Origin: Nitrincola sp048264025
Lineage (GTDB): Bacteria; Pseudomonadota; Gammaproteobacteria; Pseudomonadales; Balneatricaceae
Reading direction: 5' to 3'
Length of the DNA: 64,000 nt
NCBI RefSeq assembly: GCF_048264025.1
Contig: NZ_JBLXDN010000011.1
Location: forward strand, 58,042-122,041
Below are positions 1 through 8,211 of this stretch, piece by piece. The notes under the pieces were generated by a model that was given only the letters and a program-made list of their open reading frames with translations, had not been told where the DNA came from and ran no database searches. How positions within the stretch are numbered: position 1 is the first letter of the stretch; each line of letters begins with the position of its first letter. The position numbers were made by a program, and so were the translations under genes.

Positions 1-266
1 TCATCCTGGCAGGTCATTGACATGAAATTGGCTACGTAACCCTGCTGCGGGCCGGCTTGAATTTTCACCTTGGCGCACCCTGCGCTTCGTTGGTAGCGAC
101 GCAGAATGTTCGGGGTTTTGTCTTTGGATCCATCGTCGGATACCCAGAGCTGCCAATGACCATAACTTTGCCTGGTGAAAGAGTTCAACTGTTCTTGTAA
201 ATAGCTCTGGCCGTTGAATGTGCACAGCAGAATGGCTACTTGAAGGTCGGTATTTGGGAGCGTCAT
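1..266 (-). CDS. Family 2 glycosyltransferase, N-terminal part (runs off the left edge)
   Basis: Reading the minus strand from ATG at 266 gives 88 residues that leave the window in frame. The start carries the GT-A fold signature of family 2 glycosyltransferases: a hydrophobic strand ending in CTFNG (residues 15-19), then SYLQEQLNSF, and the nucleotide-sugar binding VSDDGSKD at 42-49. Such enzymes transfer a sugar from a nucleotide sugar to a growing glycan on the inner face of the membrane. Its start overlaps the stop of the upstream WcbI-methyltransferase gene as ATGA (263-266), so the two are probably translationally coupled in a capsule or O-antigen type operon. The acceptor and sugar cannot be told from this fragment. 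A shorter open frame over 1-225 lies in another frame and is not the gene. Confidence 0.85.
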   Translation of the reverse strand, partial: MTLPNTDLQVAILLCTFNGQSYLQEQLNSFTRQSYGHWQLWVSDDGSKDKTPNILRRYQRSAGCAKVKIQAGPQQGYVANFMSMTCQD

Positions 267-2293
267 GTTGTCTTCAGCAGTTGGGAGTCGTCGGCTTGTA
301 CGGTTTGGTTGTCAGGTTGCGCCTGTTGGAGGACATCCATCGACTGGCCATGCGTGAGCGAAAGATTGTTACGCATCACTACAAGGTCCTGATGCCCCGC
401 CATCGACTCGATGATTTCCAGCACCTCGAAATACTTACCCCATGTGGCCCATACATAATCGTGGGAACGCAGGAATTCGGGCGCCTGTGTCTCGGTACAA
501 TAAATGCCTTGCTGGTGCATTTTCCACAAGGTTTCGTGGGGCGCTCCATGCAGTACCGCCTGTGCCATGCCAGGGAGCGATAATAGTACCAGGCCTTGAG
601 GGCTCACGATGCGCTGAAGCTCTGTCAGCCAGCTGTGTTGCTGTTCTATATCGAACTGCGACAGTAGCGCGATACCTATCACGAGATCGAAGCTAGCCGT
701 CGCGAAGGGCGTTGGCGGCATGCGGTCTATCAGATGGAAATGTGCAGTTGGGGTCGCCCGCTCGCACTGGAGGATATGCTCCGCCATGCTGCTCACCCCA
801 GTCACCTTTGGGCAGAGCATTGCTAGATAGTGAGTAAGGTAACCGCAATGTAGATCGAGTACAGATTCGAATGAGTTCAATGAGCGCTCGAAGCGGTCTT
901 CCAACAAATACTGGATGCGTTTGGTGATGGTGGCACCACCAAGGTGGGCAGGGGGGATTTCAGTCACAGTGCCTGCGGGTACTTGCTCGAGCCTAGGGTC
1001 GCAGACGAACCAAGCAGTGCGATAGGTACTTTGATGTTCGCCGTATTGCCCTACAATATTAAAGCGAGCGAACCCCTCCAGGTATGGGCTAGTGCCGACC
1101 TCTAACACTTTCCTGCAACGAAAGCGTGCCTGATCCGCATGTGGGATGGCGCCGAAGGGGGCCAGCATATCTGGTGAAGCTATAGGCCACTCAACATGAT
1201 CGAACTGCTCTCCATTGAGCAGAAAACCTGTATCCGATGACTGGTCCCAAGTAGTTAGCGCCCAGCCATCGATCGTGATTTCTCGATTATCGATAGTGAT
1301 ACGCCCGGGCATCCAGCGCAGGCTTCTGGCTGCGCTCAGCTGTGCAGACGCCTGATAAATATCCACGGGCTGTGCAGGTACTGGTTTGGATTGGGGGATT
1401 TGGATATACCAGTCACGGTCATAAGCGATATAGCGGCCAATGAATTGTTGAAAGCTCCACGCATTACCGAACCAGTTGAATTGCAGCTGTTCGTCATAAA
1501 ACTCAAGCCCCAGCTCTCGCGCAATATAAGGGTGGATAGGCATCTGGAAACTGCTCATGCCGGTGTAGGTCGCTATCGCTTTCTCGATCCTGTCCAGTCC
1601 TTCCTCCAGTATGCTGCCTAGAATCGGTGAGACTTTTTGATAAAGCCGCCTGCCCAGCTCATGCAATGCGTCATTACATACGTGTCCCGTTGTCAGGAAG
1701 AGATGCTTGCGCCGGAAATTGGCTATCACATAATCGCCAATGTGGACGTCCGACGCTTGGTCGTGCCGGGCTATTCTCGCAATGTCTCGCTGCAGGCTAA
1801 GTTGCAGGTCCGGCATGCGCTGCAGTGATATATCCATGTAGGTATTAATCGCTTCTTCACCTTTAAGTCCGCGGGACACCAGCTCAAGCGCAAGTGAATC
1901 ACCGTGCGGATAGCGCCCCCATGGGAAGTTAGGTTCAGGCGCGTTGCGAGGATCTGTGCATTCAAAGGGCCAGAAGCAAAACATCATGAAGGTCGGAAAG
2001 ACGAGGCGAGGGCAGTTCCGAGGGATTTTTTGTCTCAGCATATCCCTAACGGGAAGAGCAGACACTGCACTGTCATATTGCTCAAGGTAGAGAATGCAGC
2101 GGGATAGTTGCTCTGCAGAAGGCAGCGCTATCAGCTTGCCAGGGAGCGCATGGTTGAGTACGCAAACGTAGGCTCGATTTTCAGGCGCTACTGTATCGGC
2201 AGCGGCTAGTTGCATCGCCAGCGGTACCGTCTGGCAGTTGCCGTAGATAATGATTAATTTGCTATCAAGCTGCGTGCTGCCGAAAGTAATCAC
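263..2293 (-). CDS. WcbI-type polysaccharide protein fused to a degenerate SAM methyltransferase domain
   Basis: The 676-residue product has three parts. Residues 12-300 look like the WcbI family of capsule biosynthesis proteins, with YGNCQ at 17-21 in the expected N-terminal place. Residues 309-440 form a beta-rich module. Residues 450-610 resemble a class I SAM methyltransferase. The SAM-binding motif I reads VLDLHCGYLTHYL (478-490), while the neighbouring paralogue at 2660-3730 has VLDWGCGAGRLTRYL. Two residues and the glycine loop are therefore missing, and this domain is probably inactive. The start is GTG at 2293, directly abutting an IS5 remnant, and the frame is closed just upstream. 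The original 5' end and promoter may have been lost. The downstream overlap with the glycosyltransferase is ATGA. Confidence 0.75.
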   Translation of the reverse strand: MITFGSTQLDSKLIIIYGNCQTVPLAMQLAAADTVAPENRAYVCVLNHALPGKLIALPSAEQLSRCILYLEQYDSAVSALPVRDMLRQKIPRNCPRLVFPTFMMFCFWPFECTDPRNAPEPNFPWGRYPHGDSLALELVSRGLKGEEAINTYMDISLQRMPDLQLSLQRDIARIARHDQASDVHIGDYVIANFRRKHLFLTTGHVCNDALHELGRRLYQKVSPILGSILEEGLDRIEKAIATYTGMSSFQMPIHPYIARELGLEFYDEQLQFNWFGNAWSFQQFIGRYIAYDRDWYIQIPQSKPVPAQPVDIYQASAQLSAARSLRWMPGRITIDNREITIDGWALTTWDQSSDTGFLLNGEQFDHVEWPIASPDMLAPFGAIPHADQARFRCRKVLEVGTSPYLEGFARFNIVGQYGEHQSTYRTAWFVCDPRLEQVPAGTVTEIPPAHLGGATITKRIQYLLEDRFERSLNSFESVLDLHCGYLTHYLAMLCPKVTGVSSMAEHILQCERATPTAHFHLIDRMPPTPFATASFDLVIGIALLSQFDIEQQHSWLTELQRIVSPQGLVLLSLPGMAQAVLHGAPHETLWKMHQQGIYCTETQAPEFLRSHDYVWATWGKYFEVLEIIESMAGHQDLVVMRNNLSLTHGQSMDVLQQAQPDNQTVQADDSQLLKTT

Positions 2294-2616
2294 AAGCCTC
2301 TGCTACCGATAGTACCCTGACGCAGTGATAGGCCACGGTCGCCTAGGTAGCCAATAATGTCGCTGTAGCCAAACCAGTTTTGCATCAGATAGACACGTAG
2401 CATTGCCATCAGCGAGCAGGACGGACGGCCATCATCACCCTTGGGATAGCAAGGTGCAATCAAGGCAATCAAAACCTTCCACGGCACCATCCGATCCCTC
2501 TCGATCAGGAACAGCTCTTTGCGGGTTTGCTTGCGCTTGCCGGCGTACTCGGCGTTGGCGAAGGTCATCTGCTTCATCGGAAAACTCGGCGGAGTAGTGT
2601 CCGGGTATTTTGCCAA
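2290..2616 (-). pseudogene. IS5-family transposase remnant with internal deletion
   Basis: This open frame of 108 codons starts like IS5-family transposases (MKQMTFANAEYAGKRKQT, then LIERDRMVPWKVLIALI and a stretch ending YLMQNWFGYSD). It then jumps to IIGYLGDRGLSLRQGTI. In intact relatives that segment lies well downstream, so an internal part has been deleted. The catalytic DDE core beyond GTI is absent. The remnant separates two homologous methyltransferase-type genes and touches the start of the WcbI fusion gene (stop TGA overlapping GTG at 2290-2293). It cannot encode an active transposase. Exact terminal repeats were not resolved. Confidence 0.8.
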
Positions 2617-2659
2617 AATCAGGAAGTCTTTTCCAGCGCGTCCTTAGGGCTTATCCAGC

Positions 2660-3730
2660 TCAGCGTTTGCGCATGAGTACAAGATCCTGATTGCTGGCAA
2701 TAGCCTCAATAATCTCAAGCACTTCGAAGTGTTCGCTCCAACTGGCCATTACATACTCATGGGAATGCATCACGTCAACATAATAGTTGGTTGCATCGAC
2801 GACTTGGTCAAGCTGTGAGTTATTGCCGGTATATAAAATGCCTTGACGTTGTACGGCCTGCAGTTGCTCACTTGAGGTCCGGTAGAGCGCTGACTGGGCC
2901 ATGCCCTGAATTGACAACAATACCAGACCTCCGGACTCAACAATTCTATTGAGCTCTGCCAGCCAGGCATGCTGCACTGACTCTTTGAGGTGGGTCATCA
3001 CTGAGATGCCTATTACCAAGTCGAAGCTGGAGCTGGCGAATGGCATGGGCGGATAGAGATCAATCAGCTGAAAATGGGCTGAGGTGATTGTTTCGGCGCA
3101 GCCACGGATATTGTCAGCATCGATATCGACCCCTGTCACCGTTGCAGCTCGCCGCGTCAAGTAGCGGGTCAGGCGGCCTGCACCGCAACCCCAGTCAAGT
3201 ACCGATTTGAAGGTGCTTAATGGCCGGTCAAAACGGTCAAACAGCAGTTGTTCGAGACGATTGAGTGTTGTGGCCCCACCGAGCTTGAAAGAGCCCAAGT
3301 GGTTAGTACCGATAACACGCTCTATCCTTGCCGCAGATGGGGCAGCAACTTCCAGATCAGGATCGCTGATGAACCAGGCTGTGCGATAGGACTTGCGATG
3401 CTCACCAAATTGACCCGTGACGTTGAAACGGAGAAAACCGTTTTCGTAGGGCATTTCACCTGGTTCCAGAGGCTGCCAGCAGCGGAACCGGGAAGCATTT
3501 GTATTAGGAAGCACATTGAAGTGAGCTTTTATATCGGGTGACTCAACCGGCCAAATGACCTCTGCAAAGTCTTTACCATTCAGCAGGAAGCGGGTTTGTT
3601 CCGAGTCTTCCCAGACAGAGAGAACCCAGCCGTCGATATAGATCCCTTTAGCGCTGATATCAATGGTGTCGGGCATCCAGCGTAGATGCTTGGCAGCACT
3701 GAGTTGCATTTCGGCTTGGTAAATATCCAC
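2660..3730 (-). CDS. Class I SAM-dependent methyltransferase with N-terminal beta-rich module
   Basis: The protein has 356 residues. Residues 1-130 are a beta-rich module matching residues 310-440 of the WcbI fusion protein. Residues 140-300 are a methyltransferase with an intact motif I (VLDWGCGAGR, 177-186), an acidic GVDID at the end of strand 2, and the FDLVIGISVMTHL stretch typical of small-molecule and sugar methyltransferases. It probably methylates a polysaccharide or its sugar-nucleotide precursor. The start is GTG at 3730 with no clear ribosome binding site, and homology to the fusion begins exactly at this VDIYQA stretch. It could therefore be a 5'-truncated duplicate of a longer gene. 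The substrate is unknown. Confidence 0.75.
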   Translation of the reverse strand: MDIYQAEMQLSAAKHLRWMPDTIDISAKGIYIDGWVLSVWEDSEQTRFLLNGKDFAEVIWPVESPDIKAHFNVLPNTNASRFRCWQPLEPGEMPYENGFLRFNVTGQFGEHRKSYRTAWFISDPDLEVAAPSAARIERVIGTNHLGSFKLGGATTLNRLEQLLFDRFDRPLSTFKSVLDWGCGAGRLTRYLTRRAATVTGVDIDADNIRGCAETITSAHFQLIDLYPPMPFASSSFDLVIGISVMTHLKESVQHAWLAELNRIVESGGLVLLSIQGMAQSALYRTSSEQLQAVQRQGILYTGNNSQLDQVVDATNYYVDVMHSHEYVMASWSEHFEVLEIIEAIASNQDLVLMRKR

Positions 3731-3784
3731 AAAAATACTCGTGTCGGAAATAGTCAGATATATTAGAGAGTTATAAATTGAGTT

Positions 3785-4758
3785 TCAAGTTGCCCTTAAG
3801 AAAGGTCTGAAGCAGTCCTGTTGAGGATGTAAATAATTCTGTTCAGAGACTCGATGGCGTTGGTCGTGCAGAATGCCGTTGACAGCCTGAATACTGCCGG
3901 GTTCTACATTCTTGATGTCATCCTCGGCTGCATGACTGTAGATAATCCTGCTAGGATCGGCAATACAGTTGGCGCCCGCCGGGCACAAACCTTTGAGAGG
4001 CTGAGGTTCCTGTTGAAATCTCGACCGATAAGCCTCGTTGGTGAAAGTGGCTACCATCTTAAAGGTCTGCTCTTTAATTGCCCGCTCGGCCTCCACCTGC
4101 CGCAGCAGACGGTCAGCGTCTTGTTTCTGCGCCGCGCTGTGGGCCGTATCAGTATCATGGCAGAAGGACGGGATGCAGAGGCTCACACCGACGCTGCTGC
4201 CTTTTTGCTTGCTATCAAAGGAGCTGCTGTCCTGCAGACTTTCGATGAGGAGGTCGCCACCGTGTTTAGCTGTACGCGCTCAGCCTCGGCCACGGCCACG
4301 GCACCTCGCAGAGTCATATCGCTGCCAGCGCTGAGGAAGAGGGTGTCAGCCTGATCCGCCAGGTTACCATCGGTTCTGTTCTGGCCGGCTTGCACGGCGT
4401 TAACCGCCTGATTGGCGTTCATAGCGATATTGGCGGCGGCCAGAGCCTGCATACGACTGGAGTCAGTGTTGCTTGCCGCCTTGACTTGGGTCTGGATCGT
4501 CTCTACCGCCTCGATCACCGGGCTGGTAATGGCGAGTGTGAGGCCCGATTGCTTGAACTTGTGTTCGCTACTTTGCTGGCCGGATTTTTTGGTCTGGGTG
4601 AAGTGGCTGTGGCTGTCACTGTTGTGTGCGGCTTCGATGGTCAGGTTGTTCCCTGTGTTGAGGCTAAGGTTTTGATCGGCCAGCAGGTTGGAACCGAGGA
4701 TACGGGTATCAGCACAGCTGGTCATGGCCACCGTCAACAGCGAACGGGACAACAACAT
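3785..4758 (-). pseudogene. Decayed orphan cdiA 3' module (haemagglutinin repeats plus start of hydrolase-type tip)
   Basis: Two open frames (4183-4758 and 3785-4186) together match pieces of the intact CdiA at 11278-18960. The first contains LTIEAAHNSDSHSHFTQTK, then skips to HKFKQSGLTLAITSP, and later skips from NLADQA to DTLFLSAGSD. At least two internal segments present in the intact gene are gone. The frame then shifts, and the second piece carries VSLCIPSFC and an AERAIKEQTFKM segment like NAERFIKEESFKI in the CdiA tip. It ends before any GHSRG nucleophile motif. This is a relic of a former toxin module of the same hydrolase class, not a functional gene. Confidence 0.75.
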
Positions 4759-4761
4759 TTA

Positions 4762-5073
4762 TTAGTTTCTCTCAAGAAAAGCCTGCAATTTTGGCCAAAA
4801 ACGGGCATCGACCATACATTCATTTTCATCATTCAAATCAAAAAAGAGTGCTATCTCTTTGACACTCTGTTTACCAAGAGTAAAACATGCCCCTTCTCTC
4901 TCCATTATCTCCAAATACAAATATTCAAACGCCATGCTATACTCGTCATGATCTAAGTAATATTGAATATTACTCAATCGTTCTTTTGGTATCACATCTT
5001 TGTTCGCATCAATTTCAGACTGAATATCTGATATCAGCTTTTTCCAATCGTGATCTTTATTACCCCAAGTCAT
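4762..5073 (-). CDS. Probable immunity protein of the EndoU toxin module (CdiI-like)
   Basis: A small acidic cytoplasmic-type protein of 103 residues with no signal peptide. Its start ATG overlaps the stop of the EndoU-type CdiA-CT frame as TAATG (5071-5075), the tight arrangement expected of a toxin-immunity pair. Residues 10-50 (SDIQSEID, then RLSNIQYYLDHDEYSMAFE) resemble the short helical MafI-type immunity proteins of polymorphic toxins, which share a YLDHxEY-AFE pattern. The predicted role is to bind and block the EndoU nuclease in the cytoplasm of sibling cells. The family assignment is by pattern only. The position next to the toxin is the stronger evidence. Confidence 0.7.
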   Translation of the reverse strand: MTWGNKDHDWKKLISDIQSEIDANKDVIPKERLSNIQYYLDHDEYSMAFEYLYLEIMEREGACFTLGKQSVKEIALFFDLNDENECMVDARFWPKLQAFLERN

Positions 5074-6362
5074 TATGGCCTCGGATTTGCTGGAACGTTA
5101 GTTGGATACGCAGAGGAAATTTGACCTGCACGAGGATGATTGTCCGGAAAGAATGTAACTCTGATATCTACTCCATCGCGAGTTCCTGAAACATATGGTG
5201 TCCCTCTAGAATCAACCAATCTAGTGAGTGAAGGGTCACTTGCGATATCAGATACTTGATGAATAATCCTATCATCGCTCCAATTAGACGGAAACTCCGT
5301 TTTTCCAAGTTTTCCAGCACCTGGTTTATGATTGGCCAATATATGTCCGCTACGACCATTTGTTAGATCAACGGAGTTACCAATAGGTGTCAGTGGCCCA
5401 TTTGGCACACCACCACTCACAATAGCCCGCTGGCTCGCAATCCTTCCTTTTGCTGCTTTGATCATCGGGCCAGCCGCATCACCCACCGGGCCAAGGCTCG
5501 CCATCACGTAGTCTAGCGCAGTCTCCGCTTGATGAAAATCGTTCGCCGTTCCCAGGTAAGGTAGGAAACTGATTATCGTATTCACAAAGGTTTCTGCTCG
5601 AGCGATATTGGCAGGGTCTTCTGACCAATCGATCATTTGTACAGTGGCATGCAAGTCGTTTAACTGACGCGCTATAGACTGATCCGTTAAATACCCGCCA
5701 AATTTCTCACGGGTATGTGGGTCTTGCAGTAACTCAAGACCCGCTGTGATCTGATCTAATATGTGACCACAATCACTGCGTACTACGCGGCAGTGATCAA
5801 CCGGGGCATTGATCTGCTGAACGTCTAACAGAAGCGCTTGCAGTTGGTGGTTCTGCTCTGAATCCTCTTCGGCTAAGCGTTCTAGTGCAGCATTAATGGC
5901 TTGTGTGGTCAGGTAGTTGTTCAGCACCTCGTTATACGCTGTGGCACCGCCTTGTACTCCGCCTACGGCGGCTCCAGCCGCACTGCTGGCCAGTGCAGTG
6001 AGGCCTTTGGCCAGGGTTTCATCTACACCGGCTTCTTTGAGAGCATCGGCTACTAAGGGAGCGGAGAGAGTGCCGAGGGCGGCGCCCGTAGCACCACTGG
6101 TACCACCAGTTAAGGCGCCTATAACAGTGTGGGCGGCCAGGCGTTTGAGGCCGTTATCACCCCAGTCATTTTGTAGCTGATCCGCTTGAGCGTTGAGTTG
6201 TGCGGCGCGTTCTGTATCACCAGCCGCTTCGGCCTGTCTGGCTTGTAGCCGTTTATCCAGCGCCTCTTCAAGTTTGGCATGTGCGATATCACCCACCAGC
6301 TTACTCGCCTGCTGGCCGAACTCGGCGGTAATCGCTACCTGCGCGTCGATTTCCTGACGCAC
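5073..6362 (-). CDS. Orphan CdiA C-terminal module with EndoU nuclease toxin
   Basis: The open frame of 429 codons begins at an internal GTG. Homology to CdiA continues upstream to about 6719, interrupted by an in-frame TAG at 6587-6589 where the sister copy has CAG. Residues 1-130 form an alanine-rich pretoxin segment ending YNEVLNNYLT, at the place of the VENN motif of CdiA proteins. The last 100 residues carry GHILANHKPGAGKLGKTEFP, then WSDDRIIHQVSDIA, GTRDGVDIRV and SAYPTN. This is the pattern of bacterial EndoU nucleases, which act on RNA. No secretion domain or real start is present, so this is a displaced toxin cassette that would need recombination into cdiA to be delivered. Confidence 0.8.
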   Translation of the reverse strand: MRQEIDAQVAITAEFGQQASKLVGDIAHAKLEEALDKRLQARQAEAAGDTERAAQLNAQADQLQNDWGDNGLKRLAAHTVIGALTGGTSGATGAALGTLSAPLVADALKEAGVDETLAKGLTALASSAAGAAVGGVQGGATAYNEVLNNYLTTQAINAALERLAEEDSEQNHQLQALLLDVQQINAPVDHCRVVRSDCGHILDQITAGLELLQDPHTREKFGGYLTDQSIARQLNDLHATVQMIDWSEDPANIARAETFVNTIISFLPYLGTANDFHQAETALDYVMASLGPVGDAAGPMIKAAKGRIASQRAIVSGGVPNGPLTPIGNSVDLTNGRSGHILANHKPGAGKLGKTEFPSNWSDDRIIHQVSDIASDPSLTRLVDSRGTPYVSGTRDGVDIRVTFFPDNHPRAGQISSAYPTNVPANPRP

Positions 6363-6719
6363 CCTGTCCTGATCAAAAATCGGATTCAGGCCGGTTTCCG
6401 CATCTCCGGTGCGGACGGTTTCATTACCCGCGATACCACTGATACCGGCCGTGCTGGTGGAACTGGCGGAGCCACTGTCGTTGCCAACTCCCGCACCACC
6501 GCCGGAAGAGCCGATGCTAATACTGGCACTGCTGGCATCGTAGCGGGCGCTGTTGTGTAGATCCTGGGTCTCGGTGCCTGCGTTGGCCTAGTAGTGGTTC
6601 AGGTTGTTGTCCAGCGCCGCTTGACTGCTGGTGATCTGGCCACCGATCAGGCGGGTACCACCCTCTACGGTGATATCAAAGCCTCCGTCTCCGGCACGGA
6701 TCGCGCTTTGTTGGCCGAC
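5975..6719 (-). repeat. Direct repeat copy A of the CdiA pretoxin region (partner 9156-9900)
   Basis: About 745 bases here match 9156-9900 almost base for base at a constant offset of 3181 positions, with scattered substitutions. The repeat covers the end of the haemagglutinin region and the alanine-rich pretoxin segment. It stops where the specific toxin domains begin and, on the other side, where the insertion sequence begins. Such a repeat allows toxin exchange or deletion between modules. Confidence 0.85.
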
Positions 6720-6722
6720 ACA

Positions 6723-6741
6723 GCGGGCTAAGGTAGCCCGC
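6723..6741. terminator. Hairpin at the left end of the insertion sequence
   Basis: GCGGGCT and AGCCCGC form a perfect 7-bp stem around AAGGT. It lies at the junction with the CdiA module and could block read-through into the element, or be part of its terminal sequence. No long T run follows on either strand, so terminator function is uncertain. Confidence 0.45.
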
Positions 6742-6958
6742 CATCTATCATAAAATTGTTAAAGAGCCTGTGACATTGATATCACTGTATTGGCATGATG
6801 CCGTTATCGTTATCTTTTTTTACCCTGCTATGGCAGGCCTTGCTGTGGTGCAAACAGCCCGAAGAGGCTAAAACAAAACACTCCATTAAAGCAGCCTCTG
6901 GCCGAAAGCAACGCCCCATCCGGACACATCGCAAACCTGCCCGGGTCACTGATGAACT

Positions 6959-7696
6959 GTGATCTACCTGAAAGCTCATCTACCCAAAGCCGGTTGCCGG
7001 ACTCTGGCGCTGACCTTCAATCGCCTCTTTGCCGACCAGGGCGAATACGTTGGCAAGAGTTTTGTGGCGCAGACTATCCAGAAACACCAGTACGAGATCC
7101 GCGTACTGCAACGCAAGATCAAAAGCCGCTCCGCCTATGAGGCACCGAAAGGAAAATACTGGGGCATCGACATGACGCAGGTGGCTGATAGTCACCAGCA
7201 TCAACACACTATCCTCGGTATTTGCGAACATCATTCCCGCCTGGCAGTTACCCTGAAGCGTCTGCCCAACAAGGCGTCCATCACGTTGCTCCGCTGCCTG
7301 CGGGAGGTGATCGAGCAATTTGGCAAGCCACAGATTATCCGCACCGATAATGAAACGGTCTTCACCAGTCGACTGTTCCGGCTCGGCCTGTGGCTGCTGG
7401 GCATCCGTCACCAGACCACCGAGAAACATTGCCCCTGGCAGAATGGTCGGATCGAGCGCTTCTTTGGTACCTTCAAGACGCATATCCGGCTGATCCTGAT
7501 TGATGATGGCGTGCAACTGGATGAACAACTGGTCACCTTTGGCTGGTGGTATAACCATATTCGTCCGCACCAGAATTTGGGAGGACGAACACCCGCCGAA
7601 GTCTGGCTGGGTGTAGTGCCACCCAAAACAAAAAACTGGCGCTATGTGTCACTGTGGCATGGGGCCTTGCGTGGGTTTTACGTGCCGCCGACATAG
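6959..7696 (+). CDS. Integrase-core transposase, apparently frameshifted near its N-terminus
   Basis: The 245-residue frame contains the rve/DDE core: YWGIDMTQV (first Asp), IIRTDNETVF (second Asp) and CPWQNGRIERFFGTFK (Glu), ending in YNHIRPHQNLGGRTPAEVW. It opens with GTG at 6959. A second frame, 6795-6962, starts with ATG and ends in KPARVTDEL at TGA 6960-6962. It would read straight into VIYLKAHLPKAGCR if two bases near 6957 were removed. The natural transposase therefore probably starts at 6795 and has been broken by a small insertion, unless the GTGA overlap serves for re-initiation or programmed frameshifting. This copy is likely inactive or poorly active. Confidence 0.75.
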   Translation: MIYLKAHLPKAGCRTLALTFNRLFADQGEYVGKSFVAQTIQKHQYEIRVLQRKIKSRSAYEAPKGKYWGIDMTQVADSHQHQHTILGICEHHSRLAVTLKRLPNKASITLLRCLREVIEQFGKPQIIRTDNETVFTSRLFRLGLWLLGIRHQTTEKHCPWQNGRIERFFGTFKTHIRLILIDDGVQLDEQLVTFGWWYNHIRPHQNLGGRTPAEVWLGVVPPKTKNWRYVSLWHGALRGFYVPPT

Positions 7697-7907
7697 GCAG
7701 CAGTCTCCGCTCTTTAAAAAGCAGCTCCCAAAATGCACTGTCCGCGAAGGGCAGGGGCTTACCCTACTCAAAAGCAGCTCTATGCCACAGAAAGTGACTT
7801 CTGGTTGCTCAACATGACAGTTTTAAAGTAGCTGTTTGTTAGCTCATCGCTCTTTACTAACGGAAAACTGAATAATAATTGATCAACCGAGTCGGTTTTC
7901 ACATGCT

Positions 7908-8210
7908 CTACCGTCTTGCGGACAGCGGACGGGACAACGGATTAGCGACGTCCCACAAAATTTTCTTCGCGTAATCCCGAGCAACCCCCTCATCATCGAC
8001 GAACAAGACCTCATGCTGAGCTAGAAGATTTCTCCATGAAATACTTTTATCAGAAAACGCTTCATTCAGCTCTTTTCTAAATCCATCTCTGAACCACACA
8101 TTTTCATCCAAATCTCTTCTAAGCTCACCGATAGCATCTTCCTCGTCATAGCCAACAGATACGCTATAGATTCCAGATAAGACAGACTCAATTAAAGAAT
8201 AGTCGGGCAT
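7908..8210 (-). CDS. Probable immunity protein of the RNase-type toxin module (CdiI-like)
   Basis: A 100-residue soluble protein with no signal peptide. Its ATG lies one base after the stop of the toxin frame (TAA, G, ATG). The sequence (LESVLSG type N-terminus, then FRKELNEAF, ISWRNLLAQHE, and a C-terminal KKILWDV) has the look of small CDI immunity proteins that end in a helix with LLWD. Position and size support a role in neutralising the adjacent toxin in the cytoplasm. The specific immunity family is not certain. The gene would need transcription from the upstream CDI operon or a local promoter, which was not identified. Confidence 0.65.
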   Translation of the reverse strand: MPDYSLIESVLSGIYSVSVGYDEEDAIGELRRDLDENVWFRDGFRKELNEAFSDKSISWRNLLAQHEVLFVDDEGVARDYAKKILWDVANPLSRPLSARR

Positions 8211-8211
8211 C

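Larger units (their letters stand above)
6720..7770 (+). mobile_element. Insertion sequence with DDE integrase-type transposase, inside the orphan CDI modules
   Basis: CdiA homology on the minus strand stops sharply at 6719. The following DNA holds a plus-strand transposase of the integrase-core type, a strand opposite to all surrounding genes. The left end begins with a hairpin (6723-6741). A weakly similar inverted sequence (GGGTAAGCCCC on the minus strand, near 7754-7764) may mark the right end. That pairing is imperfect, so the right boundary is uncertain by tens of bases. No target duplication could be confirmed. The family is near IS3/IS481-type integrase-core elements, but the exact group was not identified. 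Confidence 0.6.

Noticed and set aside
1..225. Short minus-strand frame at the left edge
   Set aside because: The glycosyltransferase starting at 266 in another frame has clear family 2 motifs, so this frame is a shadow.
6980..7570. Minus-strand open frame over the transposase
   Set aside because: It is antisense to the DDE core of the insertion sequence and has no family resemblance.
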